Positions 43,179-51,212 of a stretch of 64,000 nt of DNA are shown here, piece after piece; within the stretch, counting starts at the first letter, position 1, and each line of letters begins with the position of its first letter. The position numbers and the translations under genes were made by a program. Under the pieces are notes generated by a model. That model was not told the DNA's origin. It ran no database searches and saw only the letters and a list, made by a program, of their open reading frames with translations. This stretch comes from an uncultured Clostridium sp. (GTDB lineage: Bacteria > Bacillota > Clostridia > Clostridiales > Clostridiaceae), in NCBI GenBank assembly GCA_900539375.1, contig UQBY01000008.1:45994-109993 (forward strand), given 5' to 3'.

Positions 43179-43202
43179 GTAACCGGTTACTTTACCGGTT
43201 AC
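43179..43202 (+). promoter_or_regulatory. Tandem LacI-type operators of the sucrose ABC operon
   Basis: GTAACCGGTTAC (43179-43190) is a perfect 12-bp palindrome with the CCGG centre common in LacI-family sites. A second TTACCGGTTAC site is centred 12 bp downstream at 43196/43197 and shares its flanking TTAC. Both lie from about +3 to +27, where bound repressor would block initiation or early elongation. Confidence 0.8.
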
Positions 43203-43249
43203 TAAAACGGATTTGTTAAAATATGAGAAAGAAAGGTGGTAAGTGTAAA

Positions 43250-44566
43250 GTGAAAAGGATATGTTTGTTACTTTTAGTGTTATTGTGTTTTAATTTTTCA
43301 GGATGCTCTATACTAGGAAATGATAAAAAGGGTTATTCCAGAAAAGATGGTTATGATGAGGGAGAAGAAGTTGTTACAATGTGGGTACATGTAATACAAG
43401 ATACACCAGAAGGAGAAGCTTATGCACAATCAGTAAAAGAGTTTAATGAAAAATTTGATGGAAAGTATTATTTAGATGTTGAATTTGTTCCAAGAAATGA
43501 AAGTGGAGGGGGGTATAGTGATAAAGTAAATGCCTCAGTAATATCAGGTGGATTACCAGATATTATTACAGTAGATGGGCCTAATGTTTCATCCTATGCA
43601 GCAAATAATATTATTCAACCATTGGCTGAAATAACACAAGATGAATTAGATGAATATCTTCCATCAATGATTGAGCAGGGTACAGTTAATGGAAAGCTAT
43701 ATTCACTAGGAGTAATGGAATCTAGTGTGGGATTTTATTACAACAAAGATATAATAAAAGAACTTGGAATTGAGATTCCTCCAATGGATGATCCTTGGAC
43801 ATGGAGTGAGTTATTAGAAGTGTGTAGAAAAGCAAAAAATTATTTTGATAATGGTTATGTAATCGATATGCCATTTCCAACAGGAGAAACAACAATTTAT
43901 TTTTATGCACCATTTATATGGTCAAATGGTGGCGATTTTGTAAGTGAAGATGGATTAAAGGTAAATGGAATATTCAATTCCAAAAAAAATGAAGAACCAT
44001 TAAATTATTTTAAAACTTTAATTGATAAAGGTTATGTTTCTAAAGTTGATATTGAAGATTTGTTTGAATCAGGAAGAGCAGCATTTTTATTTGATGGAGC
44101 TTGGACAGTAAATAGGGTCACTGAAAATTTCCCTGATATTAATCTTGGTATAGCACCATATCCAGTAGGGGAAAGTTGGAATGGAGAAAGATATACTCCA
44201 ACAGGAGGTTGGGCTTTTTCTGTAACATCAGCTTGCAAAAATGTTGAAGCAGCAACAGAGGCTGTAAAGTATATGAGTGGAGTAAAAAGTGGAATTACAA
44301 TGTATGAAAAAACAGGAAATTTACCTTCAACTTATGGAGCTTATGAACAAATACCAGTATTCCAAGAGGAGGGATTATTTAAGCAATTATATGAACAATT
44401 AGAAACTTATGGTCATCCAAGACCAAAATCACCTGTTTATCCTCAAATAAGTACATCATTTCAACAAGCGGTGGAAGGCGTTTTATTAAATGATGAAACA
44501 CCAAAAGATTCTTTATATAAAACCATGAGAAGAATAGAGGATAGGTTGCTTAGATATCAAAATTAA
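43250..44566 (+). CDS. Sugar ABC transporter substrate-binding lipoprotein
   Basis: This 438-residue extracellular lipoprotein has the signal KRICLLLLVLLCFNFSGCS with lipobox FSGC, so the mature protein is anchored through Cys18. The rest is a family 1 solute-binding fold (PDIITVDGPNVSSYAANNII, FLFDGAWTV, YTPTGGWAFSVTSACKN). It captures sucrose or a fructo-oligosaccharide, judging from the GH32 and fructokinase genes in the operon. GTG 43250 after GGTGGT is preferred because ATG 43223 has no ribosome site and gives an extra tail before the signal. It is the first gene of a six-gene operon. Confidence 0.88.
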   Translation: MKRICLLLLVLLCFNFSGCSILGNDKKGYSRKDGYDEGEEVVTMWVHVIQDTPEGEAYAQSVKEFNEKFDGKYYLDVEFVPRNESGGGYSDKVNASVISGGLPDIITVDGPNVSSYAANNIIQPLAEITQDELDEYLPSMIEQGTVNGKLYSLGVMESSVGFYYNKDIIKELGIEIPPMDDPWTWSELLEVCRKAKNYFDNGYVIDMPFPTGETTIYFYAPFIWSNGGDFVSEDGLKVNGIFNSKKNEEPLNYFKTLIDKGYVSKVDIEDLFESGRAAFLFDGAWTVNRVTENFPDINLGIAPYPVGESWNGERYTPTGGWAFSVTSACKNVEAATEAVKYMSGVKSGITMYEKTGNLPSTYGAYEQIPVFQEEGLFKQLYEQLETYGHPRPKSPVYPQISTSFQQAVEGVLLNDETPKDSLYKTMRRIEDRLLRYQN

Positions 44567-44581
44567 AAAGGAGATGAGAGA

Positions 44582-45451
44582 ATGAATAAGAAAGCTGAAA
44601 AGATAATGGGAACGGCTTTTTTTGGACCAGCACTAGTTTTATTAACTTTATTTTTATTTATTCCTATCATATTAACTTTAGTATTTAGTTTTACAGATTT
44701 TTTCACATTAGATCCTCAGGCGACTAAATTTGTAGGACTTGAAAATTATACTAGATTATTTAAAGATGAATTATTTGGGAAAGCGTTTTTAAACACAATA
44801 AAATTTGCAATAATAGTAGTTCCATTACAAATGGGGGGAGCATTATTATTAGCAATGGGAATAAATAAAGTTACTCATTGTAAGAAATATTTTAAAGTAG
44901 CATTTTTTATACCAGTAGTTATGTCATTAGCAGTTGTATCAACCTTATGGATGCAGTTATATAATCCAGATGGATTAATAAATACAATATTAAATAATTT
45001 AGGTATTGCGTCACAGCCTTTTATACATTCAAAAGAGCAGGCCTTACAGTCAATTTCTATAATGAGTATATGGCAAGGAATGGGTTATCAAATGATTATT
45101 TTCTTAGGAGCATTACAAGCTATTTCTCCAAGTCTTTATGAAGCAGCAGAAATAGATTCAGCAAGTTCATGGAAAACGTTTGTAAATGTAACTTTACCAG
45201 AGCTTAAACCAATAACTGTTTATGTATTACTTACTATAACAATAGGAGCATTTAAGTTAGTAGTTCAGCCAATGGTTATGACTGGAGGAGGTCCAGCATT
45301 TTCAACATATTCAATGGTCTATTATATTTATGAGACTGGAACTGTAAATTGGGATATGGGATATGCATCAGCTATGTCAATAATATTTGCAATTTTAGTT
45401 ATTGCATTAGCTGGTATTCAAAATTGGCTAACAAATAGGAAGGAGGATTAG
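44582..45451 (+). CDS. Sugar ABC transporter permease 1 (MalF/MsmF type)
   Basis: This 289-residue inner-membrane protein has six hydrophobic segments and the EAA loop EAAEIDSASSWKTFVNVTLP (about residues 188-207), which contacts the ATPase. It is followed 4 bases later by the partner permease. It forms the heterodimeric channel of a CUT1-type carbohydrate importer. Confidence 0.92.
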   Translation: MNKKAEKIMGTAFFGPALVLLTLFLFIPIILTLVFSFTDFFTLDPQATKFVGLENYTRLFKDELFGKAFLNTIKFAIIVVPLQMGGALLLAMGINKVTHCKKYFKVAFFIPVVMSLAVVSTLWMQLYNPDGLINTILNNLGIASQPFIHSKEQALQSISIMSIWQGMGYQMIIFLGALQAISPSLYEAAEIDSASSWKTFVNVTLPELKPITVYVLLTITIGAFKLVVQPMVMTGGGPAFSTYSMVYYIYETGTVNWDMGYASAMSIIFAILVIALAGIQNWLTNRKED

Positions 45452-45455
45452 TAAT

Positions 45456-46307
45456 ATGGTTTCTAAAAAAGGTAAAAAATTCAATATGATTTTAACTGTA
45501 TTTCTTTTAGTATTATCATTATTTTTCTTGTTCCCTATTGTTTGGATGGTTATGAATTCTTTTAAATCAGAAGCCGCAATAGCACAAGATATGAATAGTA
45601 TGGCAGCATTTTTCCCACCATTAACTACTCATAATTTCTTTAAAAATTATATAGATATTATAACTAATAGTAGTTTAATTAAATATATGTTTAATACTTT
45701 ATTTTATGCAGCAATTTTAATAATTTTAAGTATTATTGTTAATGGATTAGCAGGATATGCTTTAGCAAAAATAAAATTTCCATTTAGGGATATGTGGGTA
45801 TTCATTATTCTTCTTTTAATGATTGTGCCTATGGAAACTATAATAACAATACACTTTATAATGATAGCTAAGGTAGGATTACTAAATACGTTTATAGGAT
45901 ATATTCTTCCTATGATAGTAAGTCCATTTAATATATTTTTATTTAGGCAAGTATTTTCTAAACTTCCAGATGAATTATACGAAGCAGCACAGTTGGATAA
46001 TTGTGGACCGATAAAATATTTCTTTAGAGTAGTACTTCCAATGTCAAAGACAATTGTTGCAACAGTAGGTGTATTTACTTTCTTAGGTATATGGAATGAT
46101 TTTTTATGGCCATCATTAGTGTTTACATCAGACAAGCTATTAACAGTACAGATAGGATTAAATTCAATTACAGCTAATGATACCATAACTAAAGGAGAGG
46201 TTTTAGCTGCTATAACATTAATAACAATTCCGGTGTTAATAATTTATTCATTATTTTCTAAGCAATTAGTAGAAGGTGCAATGTCATCAGGATCAAAAGA
46301 AGGGTAG
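45456..46307 (+). CDS. Sugar ABC transporter permease 2 (MalG/MsmG type)
   Basis: This 283-residue inner-membrane protein has six hydrophobic segments and the EAA loop EAAQLDNCGPIKYFFRVVLP (about residues 177-196). It pairs with the preceding permease. It ends 9 bases before the ATPase gene, so transporter and energiser are co-transcribed. Confidence 0.92.
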   Translation: MVSKKGKKFNMILTVFLLVLSLFFLFPIVWMVMNSFKSEAAIAQDMNSMAAFFPPLTTHNFFKNYIDIITNSSLIKYMFNTLFYAAILIILSIIVNGLAGYALAKIKFPFRDMWVFIILLLMIVPMETIITIHFIMIAKVGLLNTFIGYILPMIVSPFNIFLFRQVFSKLPDELYEAAQLDNCGPIKYFFRVVLPMSKTIVATVGVFTFLGIWNDFLWPSLVFTSDKLLTVQIGLNSITANDTITKGEVLAAITLITIPVLIIYSLFSKQLVEGAMSSGSKEG

Positions 46308-46316
46308 GTAAAATAT

Positions 46317-47414
46317 ATGAGTTTTATAGAATTTAAAAATATTGAAAAGAAATATAAAAATGCAAAGAAAAAGTCAGTAACAGATTTTAATTTATCAATA
46401 GATGAAGGTGAATTTATTGTATTTGTTGGACCATCAGGATGTGGTAAATCAACTACACTAAGAATGCTTGCAGGCTTTGAAGAAATAACAAATGGAACAA
46501 TAACAATAGATGGTAAAGTAGTTAATGAATTGCCACCAAGAGATCGTGGAATTGCAATGGTATTCCAAAACTATGCATTATATCCACATATGACAGTTGA
46601 AAACAATATTGCATTTGGATTGAAGAATATTAATACACCAAAGGATGAAATAAAAAGAAAGGTAGATTGGGCAGTAGATATACTAGGATTAGAAGAATAT
46701 CGTAAACGTAAGCCTAAAAATTTATCTGGCGGACAACGTCAACGTGTTGCCTTAGGTAGAGCAATTGTTAGAAATCAAAAGGTATTTTTAATGGATGAAC
46801 CTTTAAGTAATTTAGATGCAAAACTTCGTGTAGGTATGCGTAACGAAATAAGTAAATTACATAGAGAACTTGGTAGTACTACAATCTATGTAACTCATGA
46901 CCAGGTAGAGGCTATGACAATGGCAGACCGTATAGTAGTTATGAAAGATGGAGTTATTCAACAAATAGGAACTCCTATGAATTTATATGATAATCCTAAA
47001 AATAAGTTTGTTGCAGGATTTATAGGTTCTCCTCAAATGAATTTCTTTGAAGTAGATGTAAATGGAAATATAGTGAAGTTTAGTGATGGAAATAAGATAA
47101 CTATTCCAGAAGGAATAGTAAAGAAGCTAGATGGAAAAAGTGGAAAAATGTATATGGGAGTTAGAGGGGAAGATATTAAACTTGATAACTTAAATTTAAA
47201 TCTTTATCAAGATAATATATTAAGATCTCAAATAGAACATGAAGAGATAATGGGAAATGAGAATAACTTATATTTTAAATTAGGAGGAATTACTGCAGTT
47301 ACACGTGTTGGTAAGGATGATTTAAAAAGGGTTGGAGAGGATTTTAACTTTGTAATTAATACAAATAAAATACACTTTTTTGATTTAGAAACTGAAGAAA
47401 ATATTACATATTAG
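46317..47414 (+). CDS. Carbohydrate ABC transporter ATPase (MsmK/UgpC type)
   Basis: This 365-residue ATP-binding subunit has Walker A GPSGCGKST (about residues 39-47), signature LSGGQRQRVALGRAIVR, Walker B VFLMDEPLSNLDAKLR, switch His in YVTHDQVEA and a C-terminal TOBE-type regulatory domain (about 235-365). It drives the two permeases above. Arg codons CGT are frequent in this gene (for example in QRQR), unlike many neighbours. Clostridia often share one such ATPase among several sugar importers, but here it is encoded with its own transporter. Confidence 0.92.
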   Translation: MSFIEFKNIEKKYKNAKKKSVTDFNLSIDEGEFIVFVGPSGCGKSTTLRMLAGFEEITNGTITIDGKVVNELPPRDRGIAMVFQNYALYPHMTVENNIAFGLKNINTPKDEIKRKVDWAVDILGLEEYRKRKPKNLSGGQRQRVALGRAIVRNQKVFLMDEPLSNLDAKLRVGMRNEISKLHRELGSTTIYVTHDQVEAMTMADRIVVMKDGVIQQIGTPMNLYDNPKNKFVAGFIGSPQMNFFEVDVNGNIVKFSDGNKITIPEGIVKKLDGKSGKMYMGVRGEDIKLDNLNLNLYQDNILRSQIEHEEIMGNENNLYFKLGGITAVTRVGKDDLKRVGEDFNFVINTNKIHFFDLETEENITY

Positions 47415-47440
47415 AAAAGAAACAATGGAGGAAAGAAGAG

Positions 47441-48772
47441 ATGTTAAGACCAAGTATACATTTTACTGCAGAAAGGAATTGGATAAATGATCCAAATGGG
47501 TTTGTATATTATAATGGAGAGTATCATTTATATTATCAATATTTTCCATATTCATGTGAATGGGGGACAATGCATTGGGGACATGCTACTAGTAAGGATT
47601 TAGTGAATTTTGAGCATCATCCAATAGCTTTATATCCAAGTAAAGAATATGATTGTAATGGATGTTTTTCAGGTACTTCACTAGCAGAAGAAGATGGATT
47701 ACGTTTTTATTATACTGGAATAAAATATAATAAAACATTAAAGGGAGATATACATAGACCAGAAAATAATAATTTTGATGCTTGTCAAGTTGAAATAGTT
47801 TCAAAGGATGGATATAAGTTTGATAATATTAAGGATAAAACTTTAATAATACCACCAATAACTAATAAAGCTTTAGGAAATAAAACTCATACTAGGGATC
47901 CTAAAGTATGGAAGTATAAAGATAAATATTCAATGATAGTTGGAAGTAAATTTGAAAAAGAAGATCATACAGGATTTATTGGTGAGGCATTATTTTATAC
48001 AAGTGAGGATGGAGATAAGTGGACTTATAAAAATCGTTGCTTTGATGAAAAGATAGGAGATATGTGGGAGTGCCCTGATTTATTTAAGGTTAATGGAAAG
48101 TATGTTTTACTTTTATCCCCAGAGAACATTACATTAGATGGTAAAAACTATACAAATAATTCAATATATTCAATAGTTGAATATGATGAAGATGAATGTG
48201 AAATGAAAATAGTAAATGATTATAGCTATGTAGATTTAGGATTAGATTTATATGCACCACAGACAACTTTAGATAAAGATGGAAATAGAATAATGATTGG
48301 CTGGATGCGTATGCCTAAGAAGTTTGATGGTGAGGAATGGATTGGAATGATGAGCCTTCCAAGAGTAATAAATGTTATTGATAATGATGTTTATTTTAAT
48401 GTGCCAAATTATATTGATAAATTGTTTGATAAAAAGATTGATATTTCAAGCTTTAAGTTTAATGAACCATATAAAATAGAGACAAAATTAAAAGATGGCA
48501 GTAGTTTAAAAATTGGAGAGTTAGTTATATCAGTAGAAGATGACCAAGTTTTAGTTGATAGAAGTAAGGTTTTTGTTTCTGATGTTCAAATAGGAACTGT
48601 ATTTAATACTCCAAAACTTGATGGAAAGTATGAACTAAAAATATATGTTGATAATGGAATAGTAGAAATTTTTGTCAACGGTGGCAGATATGTTATTTCT
48701 AATGTTATATATAACAATAAATCTTCTATAGAAGCTAAAGATATTGAAAATATAGAAGTATATAGTATGTAG
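47441..48772 (+). CDS. GH32 sucrose-6-phosphate hydrolase / beta-fructosidase
   Basis: This 443-residue glycoside hydrolase family 32 enzyme has the nucleophile motif WINDPNGF (Asp17), FSGTS, the RDPKVW motif (transition-state Asp) and the acid/base motif ECPDLF (Glu). It is smaller than the usual 480-500 residues because the C-terminal beta-sandwich is shortened. An ABC rather than PTS importer supplies an unphosphorylated sugar, so sucrose or short fructo-oligosaccharides are likelier substrates than sucrose-6-phosphate. No signal peptide is present, so it acts in the cytoplasm. GGAGG precedes ATG 47441. Confidence 0.92.
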   Translation: MLRPSIHFTAERNWINDPNGFVYYNGEYHLYYQYFPYSCEWGTMHWGHATSKDLVNFEHHPIALYPSKEYDCNGCFSGTSLAEEDGLRFYYTGIKYNKTLKGDIHRPENNNFDACQVEIVSKDGYKFDNIKDKTLIIPPITNKALGNKTHTRDPKVWKYKDKYSMIVGSKFEKEDHTGFIGEALFYTSEDGDKWTYKNRCFDEKIGDMWECPDLFKVNGKYVLLLSPENITLDGKNYTNNSIYSIVEYDEDECEMKIVNDYSYVDLGLDLYAPQTTLDKDGNRIMIGWMRMPKKFDGEEWIGMMSLPRVINVIDNDVYFNVPNYIDKLFDKKIDISSFKFNEPYKIETKLKDGSSLKIGELVISVEDDQVLVDRSKVFVSDVQIGTVFNTPKLDGKYELKIYVDNGIVEIFVNGGRYVISNVIYNNKSSIEAKDIENIEVYSM

Positions 48773-48816
48773 TATTAAAATTTTTAAAATCCTAGTTAAA
48801 GGAGAGTCGATAAAAT

Positions 48817-49755
48817 ATGAAAAAGGTACTTTGTCCAGGTGAAGCATTAATTGATTTTATATCAACAAGTGCAGGTAAATCATTAAAAGAAACAGAAGGG
48901 TTCATAAAAAAAGCTGGTGGGGCTCCTGCAAATGTTGCAGCAGCAATATCAAAATTAGGTGCAGAAGCATATTTTTGTGGAACTGTTGGTAAGGATGCTT
49001 TTGGAGAATTTTTAGAAGATACATTTAACAAGAATAATATTAATACAGAGATGATGTTTAAGTTAGAAAATGCTAATACTACATTAGCCTTTGTATCTCT
49101 TACTGAAGATGGTGATAGAGATTTTCAGTTTATGAGAGATGCAGACTCTTGTTTATCTTTTGAGTTAATAGAATCTAAATTAAAAAATTTTGATTTATTT
49201 CATTTTGGAAGTGCAACAGCATTTCTTGAAGGAGAATTAAAGAAAACTTATTATAAATTAAAAGATTATGCATTAGAAAATAATAAAGTAATAACATTTG
49301 ATGCCAATTATCGTGATGCTTTATTTTCTCATAAGCAAGAGACTTTTGTTCAATGTTGTAAAGATTTTATAAAAGATAGCTACATAGTAAAATTAAGTGA
49401 AGAAGAAGCTGTTTTAATAAGTGGTTTGAAAAATATAGAAGAAGCTGCAAAATATATAGTTAGTTTAGGGTGTAAAAACTTAATTATTACATTAGGAAAA
49501 AAGGGCGCTTTATTAACAACAAAAGAAAGACAAACATTAATACCAACAAAGGAAATAGAGATGAAAGATGCTACTGGTGCAGGTGATGCTTTTATAGGAG
49601 CTGTTATAACACAAATATTAGAAACTCCAAATAAAGAAATGGAAGAAATAATTAAGCTTGCTAATTTAGTTGGTGGAATAACAACAACTAAATTAGGAGC
49701 ACTAGAATCTATTCCTACTTGGAATGAAGTAGAAAGTTACAAAAATAATTTTTAA
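48817..49755 (+). CDS. Fructokinase, PfkB family
   Basis: This 312-residue ribokinase-fold enzyme has the N-terminal CPGEALIDFI start, KAGGAPANVAAAISKLG (substrate site) and the C-terminal DATGAGDAFIGAVI motif (catalytic Asp and anion hole). It phosphorylates fructose released by the GH32 enzyme to fructose-6-phosphate. It is the last gene of the sucrose operon. GGAG lies upstream. Confidence 0.92.
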   Translation: MKKVLCPGEALIDFISTSAGKSLKETEGFIKKAGGAPANVAAAISKLGAEAYFCGTVGKDAFGEFLEDTFNKNNINTEMMFKLENANTTLAFVSLTEDGDRDFQFMRDADSCLSFELIESKLKNFDLFHFGSATAFLEGELKKTYYKLKDYALENNKVITFDANYRDALFSHKQETFVQCCKDFIKDSYIVKLSEEEAVLISGLKNIEEAAKYIVSLGCKNLIITLGKKGALLTTKERQTLIPTKEIEMKDATGAGDAFIGAVITQILETPNKEMEEIIKLANLVGGITTTKLGALESIPTWNEVESYKNNF

Positions 49756-49772
49756 TTTTTATAAGCTTAAAT

Positions 49773-49877
49773 AAGGCTATGGTACAAAAAGATTTGATAA
49801 AGATATATTATAGTATTAGATTATTTTGATAAAATATTTTATATCATATTAATAATTTTTAATACCATAGCTTTTGT
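49773..49877. other. Long-range stem in the sucrose operon to tRNA-Ser intergenic region
   Basis: GGCTATGGTA (49775-49784) can pair with TACCATAGC (49863-49871), which is followed by TTTTG; the loop of about 78 bases is AT-rich and unstructured by eye. It may be a large-loop terminator for the sucrose operon. No gene is seen in 49756-49984. Confidence 0.35.
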
Positions 49878-49984
49878 TAAAATTGTTATTGAAATAAATG
49901 TAAATAAAACTATAAAATAAAACTTGATAATAATTTATTACTATGATATTATAAAAAAGTATCTTAAATAAAAGATTTAAAATT

Positions 49985-50074
49985 GGAGAGATGTCCGAGT
50001 GGTCGAAGGAGCACGCCTGGAACGCGTGTATAGGGGCAACTCTATCAAGAGTTCGAATCTCTTTCTCTCCGCCA
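49985..50074 (+). tRNA. tRNA-Ser (anticodon GGA)
   Basis: This 90-base cloverleaf includes CCA. The acceptor GGAGAGA pairs with TCTCTCC, the discriminator is G, the anticodon loop is CTGGAAC (GGA, reading UCC/UCU), the long variable arm is of serine type, and the T loop is TTCGAAT. It lies directly upstream of the SRP RNA, as in many clostridia. Confidence 0.95.
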
Positions 50075-50076
50075 TT

Positions 50077-50344
50077 GCCGTGCTAGATGGGGAGTCAGCG
50101 GTGCCTTGTAACCTGCAATCCGCTATAGCAGGATTGAATTCCCCAGGAAGGCCTTGTCTTTGTATGGTCTGCCCCTAGAAAGTGGTGTTGATAGTCGGGT
50201 CCCACGCAACGGAACCCATGAACCTCGTCAGGTCCGGAAGGAAGCAGCGATAAGTGGTCCCTTTCGTGTGCCGTGGATCAATCTGGCTTGAGCTAACTAC
50301 TAGGGTAACGCATGTGAAGCATCGTCAATCTGGGGTGCACGGTT
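50077..50344 (+). ncRNA. ffs: Signal recognition particle RNA, large bacterial type
   Basis: This RNA of about 268 bases has ends GCCGTGC and GCACGGT that pair. The universally conserved Ffh-binding region is present (GTCAGGTCCGGAAGGAAGCA near 50228-50247, with the GGAA-type tetraloop). The length and 5' Alu-like domain are typical of Firmicutes SRP RNA. A T-rich tail (GGTTTATTTTTTT) terminates it. It forms the SRP with Ffh to target membrane proteins. Confidence 0.95.
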
Positions 50345-50428
50345 TATTTTTTTGTGTTTTTTTATTATAATATAGATACAAATTTGGTTACTCTTCAATA
50401 GGATTAACAATATAGGACAAAAACAATA

Positions 50429-50481
50429 GGATAAGAAAGAGAGGGAATCTGCTTTACTCAGATACCCTCTTTTTCTTATCC
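50429..50481. terminator. Long bidirectional terminator between SRP RNA and folA
   Basis: The arms GGATAAGAAAGAGAGGG and CCCTCTTTTTCTTATCC are nearly fully complementary, and the stem continues through ATCTG/CAGAT with a 7-base loop. A stem of about 23 bp is unusually long for a terminator. It reaches the folA stop. Confidence 0.8.
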
Positions 50482-50976
50482 TTAATTTTTCTTAGTTAAA
50501 TTAATAAATTTAAATTCTAAGTTATCTTTAAGAGTTTTATTTAATTCAGAAGAATAAGTAACTTTCCATTGAGATGGCTCAATTTTGGGAAAAGAAGTAT
50601 CTCCTTCAAAATTTTTATTTATTTTTGTTAAATATAAATTTTTACAATAAGGTAAAAAAGCAGAATAAATTTCTCCACCACCAATAACAAAAACCTCTTC
50701 TTTAGAAGTTTTATATTTATCCACTATTTCTTTTAAATTATGAACAATGGTAACAGAATCAGAATCAATAATGTAATTTTTATCTTTTGTTAAAACAATA
50801 TGATGCCTTTTAGGAAGAACATTAGGCAAAGATTGAAAGGTTTTTCTTCCCATTATAATTGTATGATTAGAAGTAATGTCTTTAAAATGTTTTAAGTCCT
50901 CAGGAATATGCCATAAAAGTTTATTATCTCCACCAATTATATTATTTTTAGCTACTGCAGCTATAATAGATATCAT
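50482..50976 (-). CDS. folA: Dihydrofolate reductase
   Basis: This 164-residue NADPH-dependent enzyme reduces dihydrofolate to tetrahydrofolate. It begins ISIIAAVAKNNIIGGDNKLL; the catalytic acid is Asp27 in WHIPEDLKHF. The cofactor motifs are IIMGRKTFQSLPN and VIGGGEIYSAFL. ATG 50976 is chosen because it gives the normal DHFR N-terminus; a start further upstream at 51036 would add 20 unrelated residues. No thyA gene is adjacent. Confidence 0.93.
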   Translation of the reverse strand: MISIIAAVAKNNIIGGDNKLLWHIPEDLKHFKDITSNHTIIMGRKTFQSLPNVLPKRHHIVLTKDKNYIIDSDSVTIVHNLKEIVDKYKTSKEEVFVIGGGEIYSAFLPYCKNLYLTKINKNFEGDTSFPKIEPSQWKVTYSSELNKTLKDNLEFKFINLTKKN

Positions 50977-51212
50977 TAATATACATCCTCTCAAAGTTTT
51001 TATAATAATTTTAACAGTGTAGGTTTTAAGTATCAACTAAAAAATACATTATATATATATTAAGTTTTTGAAATAACAAATGAAATAGGTTATATATAAA
51101 TATGTTATAATATATGTACTTAGGCAGAAAGTTTATATTATGAAGGAAACTAAGAAAAAATATTATTAAAAAAATAAATTTTTAGTTTACAAAGAAATGA
51201 GGTGTATAAATT

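Noticed and set aside
45704..46186. 160-residue open frame on the minus strand across the second sugar permease.
   Set aside because: It is fully antisense to a permease gene with strong family motifs. No start signal or known domain supports it.
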